Assembly (NCBI GenBank): GCA_945875085.1
Contig: CAMCJU010000020.1
Coordinates: 1 to 9,908 of the forward strand
Length of the DNA: 9,908 nt
Source: Candidatus Phycorickettsia trachydisci
GTDB lineage: Bacteria; Pseudomonadota; Alphaproteobacteria; Rickettsiales; Rickettsiaceae
Direction: 5' to 3'
A program made the position numbers and the translations under genes. Below, piece after piece: positions 6,780 to 9,908 of this stretch. The notes beneath the pieces were generated by a model. That model was given only the letters and a program-made list of their open reading frames with translations, searched no databases and was not told the origin of the DNA. Numbering within the stretch: position 1 is the stretch's first letter; every line of letters starts with the position of its first letter.

Positions 6780-6855
6780 TGGTGGCCTGAGCCGGAATCG
6801 AACCGGCGACACAAGGATTTTCAGTCCTTTGCTCTACCGACTGAGCTATCAGGCC
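6780..6855 (-). tRNA. tRNA-Phe (anticodon GAA), CCA encoded
   Basis: The minus strand folds into a full cloverleaf. The acceptor stem is GGCCTGA with TCAGGCC, and the D stem is GCTC/GAGC around an AGTCGGTA loop. The anticodon stem is AAGGA/TCCTT with loop CTGAAAA (anticodon GAA), the variable loop is GTGTC, and the T stem is GCCGG/CCGGC with loop TTCGATT. The discriminator is A and the 3' CCA is genomically encoded at 6782-6780. The body is 73 bases without the CCA. All stems pair perfectly, so it should be functional. Confidence 0.97.
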
Positions 6856-6898
6856 AATATCTTAAGATGCATCGAAGTACATACAGATATATAACAAT

Positions 6899-6927
6899 AA
6901 TTTACTATAATTTATCCTAATTGTCCA
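6899..6927 (-). promoter_or_regulatory. Putative promoter of tRNA-Phe / rluD
   Basis: On the minus strand TGGACA (6927-6922, five of six to the -35 consensus) is followed after 17 bases by TAAATT (6904-6899, four of six to the -10). Transcription would begin near 6892, about 37 bases before the tRNA 5' end. AT-rich flanks offer other possible -10 elements (TATAGT, TATATC), so the exact assignment is tentative. Confidence 0.35.
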
Positions 6928-6928
6928 G

Positions 6929-6948
6929 GGGCAAATTAAGGGCAAATT
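6929..6948. repeat. Tandem 9-bp direct repeat GGGCAAATT
   Basis: GGGCAAATT occurs at 6929-6937 and again at 6940-6948, an 11-base period or one helical turn. It lies just upstream of the proposed -35 of the tRNA-Phe promoter. Two copies on the same helix face could bind a regulator, or it may be chance. The remaining bases from 6856 to 7067 show no gene I can support. Confidence 0.4.
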
Positions 6949-7067
6949 GAAAATTTGTTTATTTTTAAGATAAGAAGATACGCTATAACTGATATGCCAA
7001 TAATTAACACGCCAATAGTTGCTTTCTTTAGCTACTAATGTCATATTTCATGGAAAAATAAGAGCCT

Positions 7068-7094
7068 AAAAGCAAAAGCCCCGAAGGCCTTTGC
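7068..7094 (-). terminator. Rho-independent terminator of the 122-codon gene
   Basis: On the minus strand the sequence GCAAAGGCC-TTCGG-GGCTTTTGC (7094-7072) forms a nine-base-pair stem (one G-T pair) with a five-base loop, followed directly by TTTT (7071-7068). It begins 18 bases after the stop codon at 7113. In the other direction the hairpin is followed by A, not T, so it is directional. Confidence 0.8.
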
Positions 7095-7112
7095 AAAAAG
7101 CAAGAAGAATGA

Positions 7113-7481
7113 TTATTCCACATCAGAAAAGAGGGGCTTTAGATCTCCTGGCAGATCTTTAGGATTATAGGCATTCATGAAGTCCTTCATGATGCTTAAA
7201 TCTTCTACTTTCCCTTCGCGGAAGATTTCCAAACGGTGCTTGTCCTCAAATAACGGGTAATTCCATAATTGACTGGTGCAAAAAGCCAATTTCTGAGCAC
7301 TCAATAAATCATCCTTGCTTTCAGTCAGGTCTTTCTGATAGGCTCTGTTCAGCGCGTTCATAAATACATAGCTATATGTGTTGATTTTTGTCGAGGCTTG
7401 ATGCGATAAAAATGCTGCACTTAATTCTTTCATCAGCTCTTTTAATAAAGCATTTTCGGATTTTTCAACTGCTTGCGACAA
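7113..7481 (-). CDS. Conserved-looking small soluble protein, function unknown
   Basis: A 122-codon ORF with its own intrinsic terminator. I do not recognise the family. The product looks soluble and mostly helical, with charged stretches such as KDLTESKDDLLSAQKLAF (about 50-67) and HRLEIFREGKVEDLSIMKDF (about 82-101). It has one Cys (68), a short LWNYPLFED block, and no signal peptide or membrane segment. The frame opens at a TTG (7481) only two codons after an in-frame TAA, with no Shine-Dalgarno. The first ATG is codon 17 (7433-7431), preceded by AAAGAG three bases away. The start is thus uncertain, and the gene may have lost its original 5' end to the palindromic DNA that begins 16 bases upstream. 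A possible promoter at 7719-7691 would place both palindromes in its leader. The terminator argues that it is transcribed alone. Confidence 0.6.
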   Translation of the reverse strand: MSQAVEKSENALLKELMKELSAAFLSHQASTKINTYSYVFMNALNRAYQKDLTESKDDLLSAQKLAFCTSQLWNYPLFEDKHRLEIFREGKVEDLSIMKDFMNAYNPKDLPGDLKPLFSDVE

Positions 7482-7497
7482 CGTTTACAGGAGTATC

Positions 7498-7560
7498 TTA
7501 CCAAATGCAGCCGTAAAGCCCCTAGTTTTAACTATGGGGATATAAGGCTGCATTTGGTAA
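7498..7560. repeat. 63-bp nested palindrome (15-bp perfect inverted repeat)
   Basis: TTACCAAATGCAGCC at 7498-7512 is the exact reverse complement of GGCTGCATTTGGTAA at 7546-7560. Between them a second inverted repeat, CCCCTAGTT (7519-7527) with AACTA-t-GGGG (7530-7539), extends the hairpin with one bulged T. The outer ends carry TA on both sides, as would be expected of a Tc1/mariner-IS630 type target duplication, but no transposase is near. There is no T-run on either side, so it is not a standard terminator. Confidence 0.9.
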
Positions 7561-7566
7561 TAGTAG

Positions 7567-7685
7567 TTAATAAATTTAAGTCAATGGTTTGCCTATTTAA
7601 AGAAAGTTAAGCAAATCTTGATAGAGGTTATCAAAGATGCATATTTGATCTTTAATCCCTCAACCCACCAACTTAAATTTATTAA
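7567..7685. repeat. 119-bp imperfect palindrome with 15-bp perfect ends
   Basis: TTAATAAATTTAAGT at 7567-7581 is the exact reverse complement of ACTTAAATTTATTAA at 7671-7685. The exact centre of this interval is itself a hairpin, TTGATA-gaggt-TATCAA (7618-7634), centred on 7626. Intermediate arms also pair in part (TGGnTTG, TTAAAGA, GCAAATC against GCATC). The whole segment can therefore fold end to end into one long imperfect stem. It is six bases from the 63-bp palindrome and resembles a MITE or palindromic-element layout. Confidence 0.8.
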
Positions 7686-7690
7686 TTTTG

Positions 7691-7719
7691 ATTGCACAAA
7701 ATTCTAAAGAATAAGTCAA
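7691..7719 (-). promoter_or_regulatory. Putative promoter reading into the palindromes and the 122-codon gene
   Basis: On the minus strand TTGACT (7719-7714, five of six) is separated by exactly 17 bases from TGCAAT (7696-7691, four of six). The predicted transcription start is about 7684, which is the outer edge of the 119-bp palindrome. The transcript would have a leader of roughly 200 bases made almost wholly of two hairpins before the TTG at 7481. Confidence 0.45.
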
Positions 7720-7863
7720 TATTGCTCAATACTAATTATATTCAAATGATTTTTAATTCATTAAATGCTGCCGTGGATGGTCCAATGCCAATTTATCTCA
7801 AAAAACTATCTTGCAGCTAAAGAGCTTTGGCCAAGGCCTATATTATATTTATGTTATTTTCAA

Positions 7864-7894
7864 TTGACATCTTTGTGTTTTTGGTCAATATGTG
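7864..7894 (+). promoter_or_regulatory. Putative promoter of the AEC transporter (and possibly trxB)
   Basis: A perfect -35 hexamer TTGACA lies at 7864-7869. The -10 is weak: candidates are AATATG (17-base spacer) and TATGTG (19-base spacer). A start near 7900 would place the transcript just before the ATG at 7927 and exclude the longer ORF start at 7765. Confidence 0.35.
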
Positions 7895-7926
7895 ATAGCG
7901 TGAATATTAAATATCTCATTGAAACG

Positions 7927-8847
7927 ATGGTCCTGTTTAGCTCTATTTTTCTTAAGCTTATATCGGCGCTGCTTAGCGTTATTATAGGCTTCCTGGCTGG
8001 TAAATTCAGCAAAGTCGACAGGGAGCATATCGCCTCTTTATTATTTTACTTTATCTCTCCTATAGTATTTTTTGCCATACCCGCAAGCGCTACTTTTTCC
8101 CTAGCCGCACTTAGCATTACTTTAGTAACATTTATTATAGCAACTATTCTTTGCATCATATGCTATAACCTGTTTGACATGTATTTTGATGAGCCTAATC
8201 GCAATATTTTAGCTATGACATCGGGCACCGCAAATGCCGGATACTTCGTCCTGCCTGTTGCCGCAAGCCTTTTTGATGACTACACCTTAAGCATATACAT
8301 GATGGCAGTTGTGGGTCTTAGCATCTACGAGTCTTCCGTGGGGTTTTTTGTTTGCGATGGAGAATATAGCTCTACTAAGGAAAGCATCAAGAGGGTGATG
8401 AAATTACCTAATTTAAATGCCTTCGTGCTTGGCTGTCTTTTTAGCTTAACAGGCCTTACTTTGCCCAATTTTCTAGATGATTTTATCTACAACATGCGCG
8501 GCTCGTATTCGATTCTTGGGATGATTATGATCGGCCTTGGCATTTCAACGTTAGATAAATTCGAAATCGACTTTAAATTCACAGGCTCAGCGTTTCTCTC
8601 AAAATTTGTTTTTTATCCAATACTAGTCAATTTGTTTATCGTGTTGGACAAGTTTTTGATGCATAATTACAACACTAGTCATTATCAAGCATTACAGTTA
8701 TTATCAACCGCGCCAATGGCTGCAAATACGATTGTCTTTGCCACTTTTGCCAAAGCTAGTCCTGAAAAAGTGGCAGCCACGGTATTGTTATCTGCTATAT
8801 TTAGTCTTATATATATGCCCACAATGATAAGCTTATATTTTAATTAA
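7927..8847 (+). CDS. AEC (auxin efflux carrier) family membrane transporter
   Basis: A polytopic inner-membrane permease of the AEC family, which in bacteria includes putative malonate and other organic-acid or small-solute carriers. The substrate here is unknown. From the ATG at 7927 it has 306 residues, the normal family size, with about ten hydrophobic segments. The first-half signature TSGTANAGYFVLPVAASLF (98-116) matches the family's conserved Asn-x-Gly-Tyr/Phe-x-x-x-Pro region. The second half shows TAPMAANTIVFATFAKAS (261-278) followed by VAATVLLSAIFSLIYMP, also typical. The frame is open up to an ATG at 7765, adding 54 residues, but that extension has no family character and contains a TTGACA promoter-like box, so I prefer 7927. 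trxB follows after 7 bases on the same strand, so the two are probably co-transcribed. Confidence 0.85.
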   Translation: MVLFSSIFLKLISALLSVIIGFLAGKFSKVDREHIASLLFYFISPIVFFAIPASATFSLAALSITLVTFIIATILCIICYNLFDMYFDEPNRNILAMTSGTANAGYFVLPVAASLFDDYTLSIYMMAVVGLSIYESSVGFFVCDGEYSSTKESIKRVMKLPNLNAFVLGCLFSLTGLTLPNFLDDFIYNMRGSYSILGMIMIGLGISTLDKFEIDFKFTGSAFLSKFVFYPILVNLFIVLDKFLMHNYNTSHYQALQLLSTAPMAANTIVFATFAKASPEKVAATVLLSAIFSLIYMPTMISLYFN

Positions 8848-8854
8848 AATTTTT

Positions 8855-9790
8855 ATGGAACATAGAACCAAATTACTGATCATCGGATCTGGACCTGCTG
8901 GATGCAGCGCGGCTATCTACTCAGCCAGAGCTAACTTACAACCAATCATGGTCTGTGGGCAAGAGCCAGGAGGTCAGCTTACTACAACAACAGATGTAGA
9001 AAACTACCCAGGATTTGAACATGCCGTACAAGGACCTGACTTAATGGATATCATGATCAAACAAAGTAAAAATGTTGGCACTAAAATAGTCTATGACCAT
9101 GTTACTAGTGTAGATTTTGCTAGCAGGCCATTTGTAGCTCATACCAAAAAAGATACCTACATCGCAGATAGCGTAATTATCTCTACTGGCGCAACGGCCA
9201 AATGGCTGGGGCTTGATTCTGAGCAAAATTTTCGCGGCTATGGCGTTTCTGGATGCGCGACATGCGATGGCTTCTTTTTTAAAAACAAGCCAGTACTTGT
9301 CGTGGGCGGAGGTAATACGGCGGTAGAAGAGGCTCTTTATTTAACTCACCATGCAAGTCAGGTTACCTTGATTCATAGAAGGGATAGCCTTAGAGCTGAG
9401 AAGATAATGCAAGATCGCTTGTTTGCAAATCCTAAGATTAAGGTTATATGGAATCATGAGTTGCTCGAAGTAATTGGCGATACTCTGCCGCAAAAAATCG
9501 TCACAAAAGCCAAGATCAAGGACGTTGTTACTGGAGAAATAAGCGATATTGACGTCGATGGTATTTTTATCGCTATTGGCCATAAGCCCAATACTGAAGT
9601 ATTTAAAGATTATCTAAACCTAGATCTTGATGGCTATATTATCACGCAAGCTGGAACAACTAACACTAATATTGCAGGCATTTTTGCCGCCGGAGATGTG
9701 CAAGACAAAGTCTATCGCCAAGCGGTAACAGCGGCAGGAACTGGATGCATGGCGGCACTAGATGCGGAAAAATATCTAAGCTCTTTATAG
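8855..9790 (+). CDS. trxB: Thioredoxin-disulfide reductase
   Basis: TrxB uses NADPH and FAD to reduce thioredoxin, sustaining cytoplasmic thiol balance and ribonucleotide reduction. The 311-residue protein begins with the FAD-binding GSGPAGCSAAIYSARA (11-26), followed by the flavin-site segment GGQLTTTTDVENYPGF (39-54). The redox-active pair is C134-ATC-137 in GCATCDG, the NADPH-binding turn is GGGNTAVEEA (151-160) with HRR at 174-176 for the 2'-phosphate, and the second FAD motif is IFAAGDVQD (276-284). RQAVTAAGTGCMAA closes it. Length and motif order match low-molecular-weight bacterial TrxB, and all key residues are present. It starts 7 bases after the transporter, with no Shine-Dalgarno in the T-rich gap, and no hairpin terminator follows it. 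Confidence 0.97.
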   Translation: MEHRTKLLIIGSGPAGCSAAIYSARANLQPIMVCGQEPGGQLTTTTDVENYPGFEHAVQGPDLMDIMIKQSKNVGTKIVYDHVTSVDFASRPFVAHTKKDTYIADSVIISTGATAKWLGLDSEQNFRGYGVSGCATCDGFFFKNKPVLVVGGGNTAVEEALYLTHHASQVTLIHRRDSLRAEKIMQDRLFANPKIKVIWNHELLEVIGDTLPQKIVTKAKIKDVVTGEISDIDVDGIFIAIGHKPNTEVFKDYLNLDLDGYIITQAGTTNTNIAGIFAAGDVQDKVYRQAVTAAGTGCMAALDAEKYLSSL

Positions 9791-9854
9791 CAGCGTTTCT
9801 AAAAAAAATTAACCTGAAAAGTAAAAATCTTTGCTATATTTGCTCAAAAGTAGC

Positions 9855-9863
9855 TGCTATAAT
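9855..9863 (+). promoter_or_regulatory. Extended -10 promoter before the last partial gene
   Basis: TGCTATAAT at 9855-9863 is a perfect extended -10 (TGn followed by TATAAT), 14 bases before the ATG at 9878. No good -35 is seen at 16-18 bases, which an extended -10 does not strictly need. The leader would be only about 8 bases, again without a Shine-Dalgarno. Confidence 0.5.
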
Positions 9864-9877
9864 TTAGTTAAAAGATT

Positions 9878-9908
9878 ATGGAAGAAAAAAAACTTACCAC
9901 TAAAGACA
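9878..9908 (+). CDS. Start of a further gene, cut by the window edge
   Basis: An ATG at 9878 opens a frame that runs to the end of the window and reads MEEKKLTTKD. A good extended -10 box stands directly upstream. Ten residues are too few to name a product. Confidence 0.5.
   Translation, partial: MEEKKLTTKD

Noticed and set aside
6862..7044. 60-codon minus-strand ORF upstream of tRNA-Phe
   Set aside because: Its 3' part covers the likely tRNA promoter and the product looks like translated AT-rich intergenic DNA with no domain, signal peptide or ribosome site.
6780..7112. Integrated element using tRNA-Phe as attachment site
   Set aside because: No second copy of the tRNA 3' end and no integrase is visible in the window.
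7498..7560. 63-bp palindrome as an intrinsic terminator
   Set aside because: Neither strand has a T-run after the stem, and no gene ends close enough on either side to need it; the real terminator of this unit is at 7068-7094.

Overview
The window looks like a stretch of an AT-rich alphaproteobacterial chromosome, most likely from an obligate intracellular member of the Rickettsiales or a close relative. This is inferred from gene content and protein character: alphaproteobacterial-type complex I subunits, VirB8/VirB9 of a type IV secretion system lying outside a full vir cluster, low GC and few Shine-Dalgarno sequences. No rRNA, IS transposase, integrase or CRISPR array is visible.

Layout. 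(1) 61-2991, minus strand: a tightly packed run transcribed virB8 > virB9 > nuoA > nuoB > nuoC, with junctions of 2, 3, 2 and -4 bases. It joins two inner-membrane or envelope machines, the T4SS and NADH dehydrogenase, in one apparent operon. (2) 2992-3266: a divergent intergenic region with a possible 45-codon ORF on the minus strand and a good -10 for the plus strand. (3) 3267-5206, plus strand: uppS > cdsA > a short-chain dehydrogenase of pteridine-reductase type. UppS makes the undecaprenyl lipid carrier for wall and envelope glycans. CdsA makes CDP-diacylglycerol for phospholipids. (4) 5175-5637, minus strand: a small secreted Cys-rich protein gene that seems broken by a one-base frameshift and overlaps the dehydrogenase tail to tail. 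(5) 5785-6855, minus strand: tRNA-Phe(GAA), then rluD. (6) 7068-7719, minus strand: a possible promoter, two consecutive palindromes (119 bp and 63 bp), a 122-codon gene of unknown function with a TTG start, and a clear intrinsic terminator. (7) 7864-9790, plus strand: an AEC-family membrane transporter and thioredoxin reductase (trxB). The first ten codons of another gene close the window.

Most of the window is housekeeping. The parts that known genes do not explain are the two stacked palindromes in front of the 122-codon gene, which together look like a structured 5' leader or a small palindromic mobile element, and the frameshifted exported Cys-rich protein. The virB8-virB9-nuoABC arrangement also deserves comparison with relatives.
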